DNA from: Lumbricus rubellus
Lineage: Eukaryota > Annelida > Clitellata > Crassiclitellata > Lumbricidae
Direction of reading: 5' to 3'
DNA: 64,000 nucleotides
NCBI GenBank assembly: GCA_945859605.1
Contig: OX243816.1
Coordinates: 34,907,807-34,971,806 of the forward strand
The notes beneath the pieces were generated by a model. It ran no database searches and had not been told where the DNA came from. It saw only the letters and a program-made list of their open reading frames with translations. How positions within the stretch are numbered: the stretch's first letter is position 1; each line of letters begins with the position of its first letter. A program made the position numbers and the translations under genes. Shown here piece by piece: positions 46,201-57,250 of this stretch.

Positions 46201-46657
46201 GTTCCGACAGTCAGACAACGACTATTGACATTAAAATAAGATTCGCAGCTCATGTAATCGATACTTTCAACTGGCAAGATCTATGCTCTCTCCAGCTTGT
46301 TAACTTCTCGCAGATAAAAACGGAAATCTGAACCTAAAGTCCATAGAATGGCGAAGAAATCAACAAATATTATATACGACACCAAACTCAGTCTGAAACC
46401 AAAATCGACGAAACCATAATAATGAATTCCGTATAAATCATTAAAAAATCGAACCTGACATCACCTTAACCTAAAAGTTAGCCTACTTATAAACGAAACC
46501 AACAGTCGAAATCGAAGTTCTAACCGAAACTGAAACTAAAACCAAAACTGAAACCGAAACAGAAAATGAGATCGAAACTGAAACTGCGATGAACAAGTTA
46601 TTTTCAAGCATTTTTTCCAAAAGCAGTTATCTAAACGGAGTCTAATCGAGGTCTCGT

Positions 46658-46833
46658 TTAATCCTTGAGTAGCTGCGAGTAGTTCTTGTAGGATTCGATA
46701 TTTCGCTTGAGGAAGTCTCCGCAAGGACCGAGTACCCGCTCGAAACGAGCCCGGTCCATCTTGCAACACTTCAGTTGGCCCCGAGCCACGACAGTTGCAG
46801 CTCTTGGCCGATCCAGCAGTAGTGCTATCTCAC
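46658..46833 (-). CDS. PRKAR1A: PKA-RI last coding exon
   Basis: Acceptor ggctgtag, phase 1 in. It encodes [33 protein letters not shown] and the C-terminal helix to TAA at 46658-46660. It includes the essential Arg of the domain B phosphate-binding cassette. Confidence 0.96.
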
Positions 46834-49800
46834 CTACAGCCAAAAGTAACAAAGAAATAAATATAACACGAACTAACAAAACAGAAGAAATATTTGAAGA
46901 AAACAGTAAATCAGTCAGACTGTTGTATACGCACTCAGAAAATAATGTCAACGGTAATTTTTCTCTCAAACTCTTAAACTCTACTTGAACTGACAAGTAA
47001 AATTTTAGTAGTAGAATGAATTTGTTGCTACTACTGCCATAATTGAAAATGAAGGCGCTAACACTTCATCCCCATTGGCTAGCCCTCCGGGCTAGCTAGA
47101 CGGGATATCATCATCATCATCACTGCCATAATTATTGTGTTTTTTTGCTTGTGGTCCACTAGCGGGATCCAGGTTCCTTAGCGACAGTGTCGTAGTCCAA
47201 TATTATTATTGGTTCCATGTTGTTAGTCTATTTTACATTGTACGCTACATGTTTTCCGTTGTCAATACTGTTACTTTGGTTAAATCAAATTTATGCTTAT
47301 AATTATGTATGTAATATGTATCTACAATGTCTACATGTATGCTTCTAGAAGGGAAGATTGGATAAGGTGTGTCTTTAATTAAGTAGGACTATAATAATAA
47401 TAATAATTTTCTCTACTGAATAATCCGGTTGACAGACTGCAACCGGTTACAGTGTACAGTTATGCAATTGAAACAATACACAAGAGCACAGATCACGAAT
47501 CTTAACTACCGGTAGGTAGGCTATACTATTAGAACAATACAAATAGTCTGCAATGGTTGGCAAACTTCACATATCACTCCACCTACCGAAATAGTCCGAC
47601 GGTCCAAGTTTTCCCACCTCAACCGCTTCATCTTTTCCCTCGGGTTTCTGGAGAACGTCCGCTGCTCCCTGGAAAGACAACCAAGCAGCCTTTCCAACTT
47701 CCCACATGGAAAACACACGTTGGCCTAGGCCTATAACAAGCCTACTCAGCTACTCACCTATCAGAGCCATCTATGTAATGCCCTACGTTGTCATGCAAAC
47801 CGTTTTTGCCGGATTACATTCACTCAGATGTTCTCTTAGATCTTTGGACAACCCGTTTGACATGAAGCAGCGCTCGTGAATAGCATTGGGCTCTTCCAAT
47901 GGAATTGGGATTATATTGTGCATTTAGAGTTTATTATTACGATTGTATACGATTCTGTATCGAATGTATTAAAAGGTGTTGCAGCAATACTACATAGTCC
48001 ACGAGAAGTTCACGAGAGGCCTGAAGCACATGTGAGCCCGATACACGTAGGGTGTGTGCCAAGGGTGTTGCATCATCTGGGCCCGCAGTTTTGAGAGTCC
48101 TCAGTTATAAATATGCGCGTGTTGGAGATACAGTCTACTGAAGTATCTCTCTCAATGGCTCTATACAAGTTTGCAATAATGCTATGCGTTTAGAATGACA
48201 GCCGACCTCTAGAATGATGAAGAAGTCCTCTCCGGGGTCACCCTGTCGGATGACCTCTTGACCGCTGCTGAACTGGGCCGGTTCAAGGGCATCGGCTATT
48301 GTTAGAATCTCCCATTCTTCCAGATCAGCTGAACAGGTAACACAATTAAATCATGGAAATCACACCAGTTTATTATAATTATTCTTTAAACTTGAAGGCT
48401 GTTTAGTTTTTCCTAGACGATGACATAATATACAATAGGATAATAAAATAATTGCAGAAGAGAAGCAACTGTCTGTTCGATGTGATATAAATAAAGGGAT
48501 TATGATTTCGTATGTGAAACTGTGTACGACCTGCTGCTGTTTGACGACACTACCATAATGTGAAAGATGATTAGTCTTTAATCCGACAAAATAAATAAGA
48601 TACCTAATATAGGAACCTTGCTGAGAAATTCTTTGTACTGCTTCCGTTTCCGTATCGTACTGCCCTGTACAGAATGATTCATTGCTATTATCGTTATATT
48701 CGTTGTTGTCTTCATCATCATCGAATCGTCATCATCATCATCGTCATCGTCATAGTCATCGTCGTCGCCGTTGTCATCATCATCATCAACGTCGTCATTA
48801 TCATCATCATCGTCATCATCATCATCATCGTCGTCGTCGTCGTCGTCGTAGTCATCATCATCATCATCATCATCATCATCGCCAACAACAAAAGCCAGTC
48901 TTTAATCCAGTCCTCTCCTCTGGGAGATCAAGGATTTTTATGGGGAAGGGGTGGCGAACGAGAGTCTGACGGACGATCGCCGAGGGGCGTATCGCCGAGC
49001 AGTGAGATGGGTTTGGGTAGTGGACATTTTCCCTAGAGACAAGCCTAGATTTAACGTTGAACAACAGCCACAGAAATTATTGTTTATGGAAGTTGTCTAT
49101 AGGCTGTTCAAATTGAAATGTTTATCCAGCAGTTCCATTTGGAGCTGGTGGTCAATAGACAGTCACTCTAGTATGGCTGGTGTGCAAGAAGCTGCATACA
49201 TGTACTTGCATTTAGTCACTCTAGTATGGCTGGTGTGCAAGAAGCTGCATACTTGCATTTAGTCACTCTAGTATGGCTGGTGTGCAAGAAGCTGCATACT
49301 TGCATTTAGTCACTCTAGTATGGCTGATGTGCAAGAGGCTGCATACTTGCATTTTTAGCTTCAAGTACAGGTCAGATCCATATATATTAGAATTTATTTA
49401 TAGATTATTCTACGCAATGCTATAATTACCATTAGAATTCTTCTATAGCTGTTCCGATCAATGCCCCACAATTGTACATCTGTCTTCGCCTGAAAAATAT
49501 GAGTAAAACGGAGTAATATATAAATTAACAGTATAATTGACCTAATAATATATAATATGTAATAAAATTATTGTATGTCTTTGATCTCATATTATAATTA
49601 TCAAAAGTTCAAAAGCGATTATTGAAAGGATTTTGTTGTGTAGCCTATATCGCACTTTAAATAGAGAGGTAGAATATCAGTTGTTAAAAAGATGAGAAGC
49701 TTCAAATAAGTTAGATTTGAATTTTAGATCTACTCTACGCAATGTAAATAATGTAGGTCGTACACGAGGAAAACATACCAGGCAACATATGAAAATCATT

Positions 49801-52229
49801 TGATATATCCTAAGACTCACACACAAGAGCTGCACTGCTGCAGTAATTGGCGCCATCAATCTCAATGCTTCGTGATCAGAAGTCTTTTACCATCCAATGC
49901 ATTTTTTACATGATAAGTGGACTGCTGCCTATAAACTTGATCGCGGTTATATCGCGACAGAAACTATTTCAAGCTTATCTACATGACAAATGCTGAGTTT
50001 TGGACACATGAATGATACTAATATATAAACGATAACCAAGACAACATGCAACCTCCCTTGTACTGTTGTACATGTACAATTGTACATCTAGGTCGACAGA
50101 TTGAAGAGCTACAGCTTAAAAATCTCAGCACCTTTCAAAAGGGGGAAACAAGTCCAGTGTTGCTTGTTGCAAGCTGTAGGCTGCAGTGAATTATCGTTTG
50201 TATGTGCACTTGTTATAGCGCCCCTTCAAGCTCACTACTCAGAGGCGCTCCATGCAGACTACAGCGCGGACACTGTATCGAAGTTTCACGCCAAATCGCT
50301 GAGCAGTTGCGAGTAAAGGACTTGCCCAAGGTCCCTACCCGGCGAATTGAAGTGGATTCGAACCTGCAACTCTTCGACTGCAAGGCAACGAACATACCAA
50401 CTACACAACCGCACCCCACTATTGGTGGTTATAGTTTCCAGTGTTAAACAGCATCTTATGGCTGCCATTAACGTCACCCTCCTCCTCAAACCAGCCTTGG
50501 GACCGGCACTGCTAGAGTACGAGCAGTGGCAGAGTTAGACAGAGGTTGAGAAGTTTTAGTTACCTTTATAGTGGCCGCTCTAGGTGTTCCATAGATAAGC
50601 GCCAGTTCTCCGAAACTACATCCTTCGCCAAGTGTTCCCACTTGATTGTCATTGACGTAAATCTGTCGCAACGAAAGTGTATTAGGTCAGAATTCTGCAG
50701 GCACGTTGGTCAAAACTTCGATAACGAACAATTTACTTAATTGTTGAAAGTATCATAATTATTGTAAATGCAATAAAATATTGAATGAAGAAAGGGACGA
50801 TGGAACGAATGAATGAATAAGCAAATAAACGAATGAAAAAAAGGAAGAATAAATGAATGAATGAATGAATGAATGAATGAATATAACTTATGAATAGATA
50901 AACAAACTAATAAACAAACTAATAAACAAATGAATGAATGGATGAAAGAATGAATGAATAAATAAATAAACGAACGAATAAACGAATGAGTGAATGATAT
51001 AATGAGAGATTAAACGAACGAATGAATGAAGACTCTAAGAATGTTTGCGCAATCGCTTGATTGTGGCTCTATGTGAATAAACGATTAGATTAGATTAGAC
51101 TTACTTCGACATCGCCTTGATCAATGACGTAAAAGTTATCACCTTCGTCGCCTGCAATGAATCATTAATCATGAATTAATCATTAATCATGAATTAATCA
51201 TTAATCATGAATTATTAGGCTACTTTTTAAACATTTGTTACTCAACATAGTAACATAATCCATTATTTTAGCTGTAGCTGGACTGGGAGAGCCTCTGAGT
51301 AAGTTTCTTGAAGAAGCGCTATATAAATTCACGAAATGAATGAATGAAATGAATAGTTACTAGCATTTTTACGAAATTGCTTTTCGTCCTATAGAAATAT
51401 TTTAGGTCTCGAAAATTTTGCTACTAATTACTGACATTAGTTGTCATGGCTTAGCATGGCAACATTATTTCATTCTAAATAACCTTTCAACCAATTTTCC
51501 ATCAGCATTTTGGACTCTTTTCAGTGATCCAGTTATCAGTTTGAACTTCTCCTGTCTACTGGCCTTGCCATTACCTGTGCACTCATCTTGCCCACTGATT
51601 GCCATTACCTGTGCACTCATCTAGTCTACTGATATTGCCATTACCTGTACACTCATCTAGTCTACTGATATTGCCATTACCTGTGCACTCATCTTGCCTA
51701 CTGGCCTTGCCATTACCTGTGCACTCATCTTGTCCACTGATTGCTATTACCCGTGCACTCATCTTGCCTGCTGATTGCTATTACCCGTGCACTCTTCTTG
51801 CCCACTGACCTTGCCACTGATTTCTTTAGTCTTCACTGAGATGACTGACCGTCCTGTGGTTCTTTGGACAATCAATAAATAATTATCTACATAGTACTTC
51901 ACAAAACCACATAAATCATTCGGTTACCATAGCAGCGGCAGTCAGCATCCCTTTGAAGTGCTTTCGGGATCATGATGTGCTCCCATGAAAGGCAATTATT
52001 GGAAGTGCTTTATGTTTTCTGAACTGTAAGTTCCTGTTGTTCTAACTCGTGGCATGGCATAATTTTTCGGATTCATGTATTGCGTAGACAAATCGTAATT
52101 TTTTAATTATATCTGTTACATAACTGCAGACACTAATAGATTAAAGATTAATAGTCTGAAAAAATCTTGTGTCATGAAACGGACAGACGTAGAAAATTAC
52201 ATGACATGATGATGATGATGATGATGATG

Positions 52230-52272
<43 letters not shown>

Positions 52273-54501
52273 GTCATGTTACAAAAGGTTACTATGCCAA
52301 TTTATAGCCTCCCTCTTCCAAATCTGGCATACTATTAGCGAAAGAACCCGTGAAGGCCACAGCGTTAAAACGCTGAATAAGTACTGACAGTCGTTAGAAT
52401 AGGAACGACGTCTCCCTCGGATCGTCAGACGCCCGTGACAAGTGCCGACCTAAATCGATTAACATATCAATTCCCCTAGAATTGATGGGACCTAGTGTCT
52501 CCAGGGCCAGCGGAATGAAGTCATGTGAGGTTGTTATTGACAGATATTTTTTCTCCTTTCTGGTATCTGCAATTTCTGCTGCTGCTCCAGCCGTGACAGC
52601 CGTTGACGGCAGATAGGAAGGTGCTAAGGTGTCGACCACGGTGACATCCCATACTAGGCAGCGTCCCGCTTTCCATGGGATAAGGGTGGTGCCATCCGGT
52701 CTCCTCCCGTCCGAGCGTAGCATGTCCCGTGGTTCTTTGACCGCTGGAAAGCCGGCTCTGATGAGGCTATACGGTGGATACAATCGTTGAAAGCAGCGTG
52801 TCTGGCGACACGACCAAAACCCAGAGCACAGGAGAGGCCGTGTGTTCCTCTAGCGGTGATCAGCGTGCCACACTCGCAGACGTGTGGTTGACAAATGCTG
52901 GCCCCAAGACGAAGTCCAACCGCCACTCTGATTGCCTCATCACTGAGCCTGAGGCCGCAGGATGTGATTGGCAGGCAATGTAGCCAGTCGCTAGCGTGTT
53001 GAAAGGACACGGCTTTAAGGCGCGCCTGTTCGCTCTGCTCTGTGGTTGAGAGGAGTAGATCAGAGAGCTCTTTGTGTAGAATCGGGGTGTCCCATTTCGA
53101 TTGTACGTTCGATGGAGAGTACTCTTCCAGCGACAACCCGGTAGTTGATTGCCAGAGCGCGGATAGGTTAGTGAAATGCGTATCCGGTTGACTGTCTAGC
53201 GCGCTGAGGATGCTGGACTGGAGCTCGAAGGTGCCTGCGGCCGATGCTAGAAAAGCGGGAAGTGCCAGCGAGGACGCCCTTCGAATGCCCAGTCCGCCCA
53301 AACTGGTGGGTAGAGTAGCTTGTTGCCACTGCCTGTCAGTGAAGTCAATGTTCAGGATGCGTTGTAAACCCTTCCTTAGGATTTTATCATAAGTTTCTAA
53401 AACCGGATGATTAACGCATGGAGCACATCTCAAAGTGTAGATTAGTCTAGGAGTGCCAAGTGAGTGTCTGAGAATCAGCAGGGCGTCCTGACGGGTTATC
53501 ATGGTTAGTCTTGACAAAGATTTTTCTAGCTCCTCCGCTCGTGATTCTAGGGCTTGACTCAAAGTTGCACCTGTGGATAGCGGAGCTCCGAGCAGTGTTG
53601 CTGAGTCTAGATCGGTGTATTCAAAGTGATTAAACGATTTGTGGTTGATAAGTTGAGGATCTTTAGCAATCAATTCACATTTTTTTCTGTTAAAGGTCAG
53701 ACCCAGATCAGCGCAATCCTTTTCTAGGGTCTCGATGTCTTCTGCTACTCCTGTCGTAGGTCCACCCAGAGAGATGTCATCGAGGTAACCGAAGGCCAGT
53801 GGTGAAGATAGTCTGGCAAGTGACGGTTGCAACGGTAAGCAGAAAAGCAAAGGGCCCAGAGGATCACCCTGTTGGGGTCCAACTCCAGACTGTATGACGA
53901 AGGTACCGTACTTCAATTGAGATTGCTCGGCGTAGGCCAGGTGACAGTATGGTGCTATTTCAGGAATTAAATCATTGATCGCGGTCAGCATTCGAGATCG
54001 ACATAAACTGTTGAAAGCATTGGAGATGTCAAGTTTTACGAGAATGGATTCCGTGTCTAAAGATTGTAGAAAGCGACGAGTAGCATGGACCGCAGCTTCC
54101 GCTCCACCAGGTACACCAACTCCTACTTGCTGTGGCGAAAGGTATGATGTCAGTTTTGGTATAGCGTAAGCGTTTGCTCCCTTGGATGTTAGCCTACGCC
54201 AGAAGTAGCCAATTACGATTGGGCGAAGACCACCCGATTTTTTCCGTAAGGCGAATAAAGTGCCGCCGAATAGCAATGGACGTATAGACTCGTGACAGGT
54301 GCCTTCTAGTAGCAAGTTCACAAAGGCCGTGATGGCCAAGACAAGAGCCGGTCCAGCGTCTGGCGAGTTGATCATCTCCAGGATGTGCTGCGGTCGTAGT
54401 CCGTCTGGTCCTCCCGCCGAACCCGCAGGAAATGTACGAATAAGTTTCCGAATTTCCGTCTCCGTGACTTGTATTGGTTGTGTGATAGCCGGTCATAGAT
54501 G

Positions 54502-54569
<68 letters not shown>

Positions 54570-54831
54570 CATTATTATTATTATAAAATTTATTTAATAA
54601 TAATAATTAAGACGTTCTTGGGATTGGCAATGTCAGAGTACAAAAACAGTCTCACAAAGAAGTGGCATAAATGCTGCTAATGAAGGAACGAAGGAAGAAA
54701 AGAACGAAACAAATGAATGAATAAATAAATGAATGAATGAATGAATTTCACTAATTTTGTATATCTTACCTTGTTTGATGATGACTTCACCAGCAGAATT
54801 TACAACGGGAAACATGGCATCGAAAATATCG
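46658..54831 (-). CDS. PRKAR1A: cAMP-dependent protein kinase type I regulatory subunit, 3' part
   Basis: Eight - strand exons, in transcription order: 54831-54770, 51151-51105, 50662-50564, 49489-49430, 48664-48604, 48328-48207, 47668-47587 and 46833-46658. They sum to 709 nt and stay in frame through every junction to a TAA (235 codons after a split first codon). The product starts at DIFDAMFPV in the first cyclic-nucleotide-binding domain. It contains [14 protein letters not shown] (phosphate-binding cassette of domain A, with Glu and Arg), the helical link [16 protein letters not shown], and [14 protein letters not shown] (cassette of domain B). It ends [18 protein letters not shown]...KD. 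Family knowledge: this subunit inhibits the PKA catalytic subunit until cAMP binds both domains. The dimerisation/docking and pseudosubstrate exons are missing, presumably beyond the window or unrecognised above 55 kb. RI rather than RII is judged from the domain B C-terminus. Confidence 0.94.
47078..47110. repeat. Hairpin gctagccc-tcc-gggctagc with (ATC)n tail
   Basis: A perfect 8-bp stem (47078-47096) sits just before gacgggat and (atc)n. Stem-loop plus simple-repeat tail is typical of the 3' end of a non-LTR element, but no coding part is seen. Confidence 0.5.
47407..47490. repeat. Dispersed repeat, copy 2 (partner at 23477)
   Basis: aataatccggttgacagac, gcaaccggttacagtgtac and tatgcaattgaaacaatac repeat the sequence at 23477-23562, here preceded by (AAT)n. 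Confidence 0.6.
47587..47668 (-). CDS. PRKAR1A: PKA-RI exon (domain B beta-strands)
   Basis: 82 nt, phase 0 to 1, acceptor tttccag, donor gtaggt. It encodes [20 protein letters not shown], then LGPSDYF. It matches the strand-loop-strand before the domain B cassette. Confidence 0.93.
48207..48328 (-). CDS. PRKAR1A: PKA-RI exon (start of domain B)
   Basis: 122 nt, phase 1 to 0, acceptor ctgttcag, donor gtcggc (weaker than usual). It encodes [19 protein letters not shown], then [19 protein letters not shown]. Confidence 0.95.
48604..48664 (-). CDS. PRKAR1A: PKA-RI exon (inter-domain helix)
   Basis: 61 nt, phase 0 to 1, acceptor ctgtacag, donor gtatct. It encodes [20 protein letters not shown], the helix linking the two cAMP-binding domains. 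Confidence 0.93.
48712..48883. repeat. (CAT/CGT)n microsatellite
   Basis: An imperfect catcat/cgtcgt triplet run lying about 50 bp upstream (in transcription sense) of the 61-nt PKA-RI exon. Confidence 0.93.
49161..49353. repeat. 47-bp tandem repeat, four copies
   Basis: The unit runs agtcactctagtatggctgg, then tgtgcaagaagctgcatact, then tgcattt. The first copy has a 6-bp insertion (catgta) and the last has two substitutions. It lies in the intron after the 60-nt PKA-RI exon. Confidence 0.95.
49430..49489 (-). CDS. PRKAR1A: PKA-RI 60-nt exon
   Basis: 60 nt, phase 0 to 0, acceptor atttttcag, donor gtaatt. It encodes [20 protein letters not shown], the end of domain A. It was identified by the exact fit between its neighbours. 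Confidence 0.93.
50197..50420 (-). mobile_element. Complete tRNA-derived SINE, copy 3 (antisense)
   Basis: The reverse complement of the SINE at 14915 and 62517. The tail tgcacttgttatagcgcc comes first, then ctactcagaggcgctcc, the body ggacttgcccaaggtcc, and the B-box complement ggattcgaacctgc. It lies in a PKA-RI intron. Confidence 0.85.
50564..50662 (-). CDS. PRKAR1A: PKA-RI exon (domain A phosphate-binding cassette)
   Basis: 99 nt, phase 0 to 0, acceptor tgcgacag, donor gtaact. It encodes [17 protein letters not shown] and [16 protein letters not shown]. It carries the Glu and Arg that bind the cAMP ribose and phosphate. Confidence 0.96.
50790..51030. repeat. (GAAT)n-rich imperfect microsatellite
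   Basis: gaatgaatgaat and ataaacaa runs, typical of expanded SINE/LINE tails. Confidence 0.85.
51105..51151 (-). CDS. PRKAR1A: PKA-RI 47-nt exon
   Basis: 47 nt, phase 1 to 0, acceptor cattgcag, donor gtaagt. It encodes [15 protein letters not shown], in domain A just before the cassette. Confidence 0.94.
51285..51358 (+). repeat. SINE/LINE tail module with gaatga tail
   Basis: gagagcctctgagtaag, then agaagcgctatataaattc, then (gaat)n. It is the clearest copy of the shared tail module, without a SINE head. Confidence 0.7.
51548..51825. repeat. ~36-bp tandem repeat array
   Basis: About seven copies built on ccattacctgtgcactcatc followed by ttgcctactg or tagtctactgata variants. The two subtypes alternate, which suggests rearrangement within the array. 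Confidence 0.92.
52204..52272. repeat. (ATG)n/(ATT)n microsatellite at the retrotransposon 3' end
   Basis: gatgatgatg followed by about 15 attatt units. It directly abuts the 3' end of the - strand retrotransposon at 52273. Confidence 0.93.
52273..54498 (-). mobile_element. 5'-truncated non-LTR retrotransposon with restriction-like endonuclease, between (TTA)n tracts
   Basis: It encodes an RT followed by a Cys-His motif and a C-terminal PD-(D/E)xK-like endonuclease, the order found in the R2/R4/NeSL/HERO group rather than in APE-type LINEs. Both ends lie directly against (ATT)n, at 52207-52272 and 54499-54584. Members of this group are often target-specific, and Dong-type elements are reported in TAA repeats. 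The first residues ([20 protein letters not shown]) are mid-RT, so the N-terminal zinc-finger/Myb region is missing. It sits in a PKA-RI intron, on the same strand as the gene. Confidence 0.88.
52292..54498 (-). pseudogene. Reverse transcriptase + restriction-like endonuclease ORF (disrupted)
   Basis: One frame is open from 54498 to 52654; residue numbers below count from the Met at 54375. RT motifs include [10 protein letters not shown] (catalytic Asp 116), [15 protein letters not shown] (165-178) and FGYLDD (Asp 199-200; YLDD is less common than YADD). A C-x-C-x9-H-x3-C motif (500-516) follows. A +1/-1 shift at about 52,750-52,775 moves to a second frame (to 52394) carrying [23 protein letters not shown] and [10 protein letters not shown], the endonuclease core. 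An in-frame stop after ETSFLF (52394) precedes about 33 further codons to 52292. The catalytic RT residues are intact, but the frameshift, stop and missing 5' end make the copy inactive. Confidence 0.88.
54499..54586. repeat. (ATT)n microsatellite at the retrotransposon 5' junction
   Basis: About 27 att units with one cattatt interruption. Confidence 0.95.
54770..54831 (-). CDS. PRKAR1A: PKA-RI first recognisable exon
   Basis: 62 nt, phase 2 in and phase 1 out, acceptor gttttgtag, donor gtaaga. It encodes [20 protein letters not shown] plus G. No exon encoding the preceding residues of domain A was found between here and 64 kb. Confidence 0.93.
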
Positions 54832-55339
54832 CTACAAAACAAGAACAGCATTGTGCAGATTAATATTAAAAGTAAGCTGCTCTTACTCAGATGAATCACA
54901 AAAGGAAAAGTTACGCTAAACACATAGATCTACATTCTCAGTCGAAAGACTTCATTTTTTGTTCAGACCATTAGAATTCTTAGTAGCCTACTGGTAATTT
55001 TTTAAACTAAATGGACGGTGGGCGGAAGCTGAGTAATATAAGGAAGAAGTAGGCTATACCTTGGATTGGGGATTCTAATAAGACTACACGTCTTCTGAAG
55101 CGCCTGAAGCCCTTCTTTCTGTAGACCTATAATGTCATGTTATGTTAAGTGCATAATATCACGTAGCGAGCGTCTAAGTTCTAACCCTCGTTCACTGTCG
55201 TCGAGGTGCGAGAAGAGAACCGTTTTTGCGATTGCTTTCGACAGCGCAGCCGTCGTCGTTTCATCTTTCGGTACGACCTTAAAAAACGCACCCAAACATT
55301 TCAGATCATATTTTCATTTAAAGTTTAAACATAGGTTAA

Positions 55340-56317
55340 CCCTCGGGCTACCAGAGGGGGGTGGTATCCACCCCCCCTAGGTTTTTCCCAAATCAATTTT
55401 TTTTCGTTAGGAATAAAATTTTGACGTTTTAGGTAGCTGTAGAGGATTCATTTGCACACATTCTGAGCTAAAATGTGTGATGATATACCATACCATTCAA
55501 AAGTTATACCCGATATACCCGAGGCACCAGGGGGGGTGGATACCACCCCCCTTAGATTATCGGCTGTATCTTATCCGTCCTTTGACATAAAGAGACACAA
55601 ATTACACCATTCTGTAGAGGGAATGTGGGGCTACATTTTGGTGGTCACGGAGTTGTCGTTTGACAACCGGAAGTGCTCAAAATAAATTAAAATATAAATA
55701 AAGGTGTTTTATTTTTATAAAATTTTCATGTTTTTCCTATTAGAAATTATTCATAATTTATTTTTTAAGAGAAACAAATTATGTCATTCTATAGAGTGCA
55801 TTTAGGGCTATTTTTTATACCAATTAATTTGACAATTGATGACCGGAAGTGCTCAAAATAAATTTAAATGTGTGAAAATGTTGGGGTTTTTTTTACAACG
55901 CAAACCGATAAGTCTGCGTAAACGTTTTTCAGCGTGTTTTACATGTTTTTTCTCTTTTTATTGTAACTAAAACTAACTTATTACTAGTTTTTATAGTTGA
56001 ATATTGGACTTTATTATATGTAAACTATTTTTAATTAAATAAATTATGTTAAAACACACAGAATCTAATATTTTGCTTATGCGAAAGTATACATTTTGTG
56101 GAATCGACGGGTGCCTACGGTAAAAAATTCATAACTTCGGGGTGCTTTCATATATTTTAAACCTAAATATACCATTTTGTGCAGAAATAAATGCTGAATC
56201 CATAGGTTTATTACAAGTTATGATATCTCAAACCAAACCCAAAATCCAGGGGGGGGGGGTGGTAACCACCCCCCCTTTGGTAGTCAGTGTTACAAAAACA
56301 GCGTGGTAGCCTGAGGG
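55340..56317 (-). mobile_element. piggyBac-like 978-bp MITE, copy 2 (inverted)
   Basis: It is flanked by TTAA at 55336-55339 and 56318-56321. Ends ccctcgggctacca and tggtagcctgaggg. The sequence is the reverse complement of the copy at 29971-30938 along its whole length, with scattered substitutions and small indels. It has the same hairpin clusters and duplicated gagcacttccggt blocks. Confidence 0.88.
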
Positions 56318-56584
56318 TTAAAGGCCTACATGCGTCACTTCAACGTGGCGGGCATTCATATTGGCGTGTTTTCAGACAGACGTCCGTTCACAATGGATTG
56401 TATTGTGATTCACAATAAAATTTATCCATTGAAATAAAAGTTAATTGCCTTAAAACAGAATAATTATCTGTTGCCTTTCGATTATTCTGCCACATTTTTT
56501 AGCAGAATGGCACAGGAGAGAGAGGTGGAGATGGATGGTGAAGCATGCGATTGACACCAACGGTCACTGCAGAGCCATGGACCG

Positions 56585-56586
56585 CA

Positions 56587-56621
<35 letters not shown>

Positions 56622-56652
56622 AATGATGATGATGATGACGATGATGATTTCG
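56585..56652. repeat. (GAT)n microsatellite
   Basis: gatgatgat run with one aat and one gac interruption. Confidence 0.93.
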
Positions 56653-57149
56653 ATTATTATCGAAATGTACAGAGGCAAATATCATCACTTGGCAGACAGT
56701 CCTAGTCTCGCACTTTCACCCATAGATAGGCCTACTCTATACCCTCGCACTATAAACATCCATTGAGGCAAAGGTCAAGTGCATGCCCGGAATGACCATA
56801 GAATAGCGTCAATAGCCTATATACTTGGAGATCAGCCATAAAATCTCACGGGTCAATAACTAGCTATTACTTCAGTTCATGGTTTATCCCTGCAATGAAC
56901 GAACAATAACTGACCAAATGGTCACTCTGCCTTGTCCGTCATTATGCGGATGACCTCACTGCGCACTCTAAAGGTCCAGTGACAGTGCTTTCACGAGAGA
57001 ATAGTTTTAATATACCATGGTATGGCGCTAGATAAACAGGGAAAGCAAAACCAATCATGCTAATCGCTAAACATTATGTCAGCGCTATGTCAACATGATC
57101 TGAAATTGGCTGCGGACCATGAGTGTCCGCTGAGAAAGACAAAGCTGTT

Positions 57150-57250
57150 TGCATCTGCCTGTATGCTGATCTGTCTATCTGTATGCTGATCTGTCTGTCT
57201 GTATGCTGATATGTCTGTCTGTATGCTGATCTGTCTGCCTGTATGTCCCT
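57150..57250. repeat. ~24-bp tandem repeat (ctgatctgtctgtctgtatg)
   Basis: Four copies of ctgatctgtctgtctgtatg with small changes. Confidence 0.85.

Noticed and set aside
54194..54496. 100-codon ORF overlapping the retrotransposon start on the - strand
   Set aside because: It is an alternative frame of the RT-coding sequence. The correct frame continues from [13 protein letters not shown] into the RT domain.
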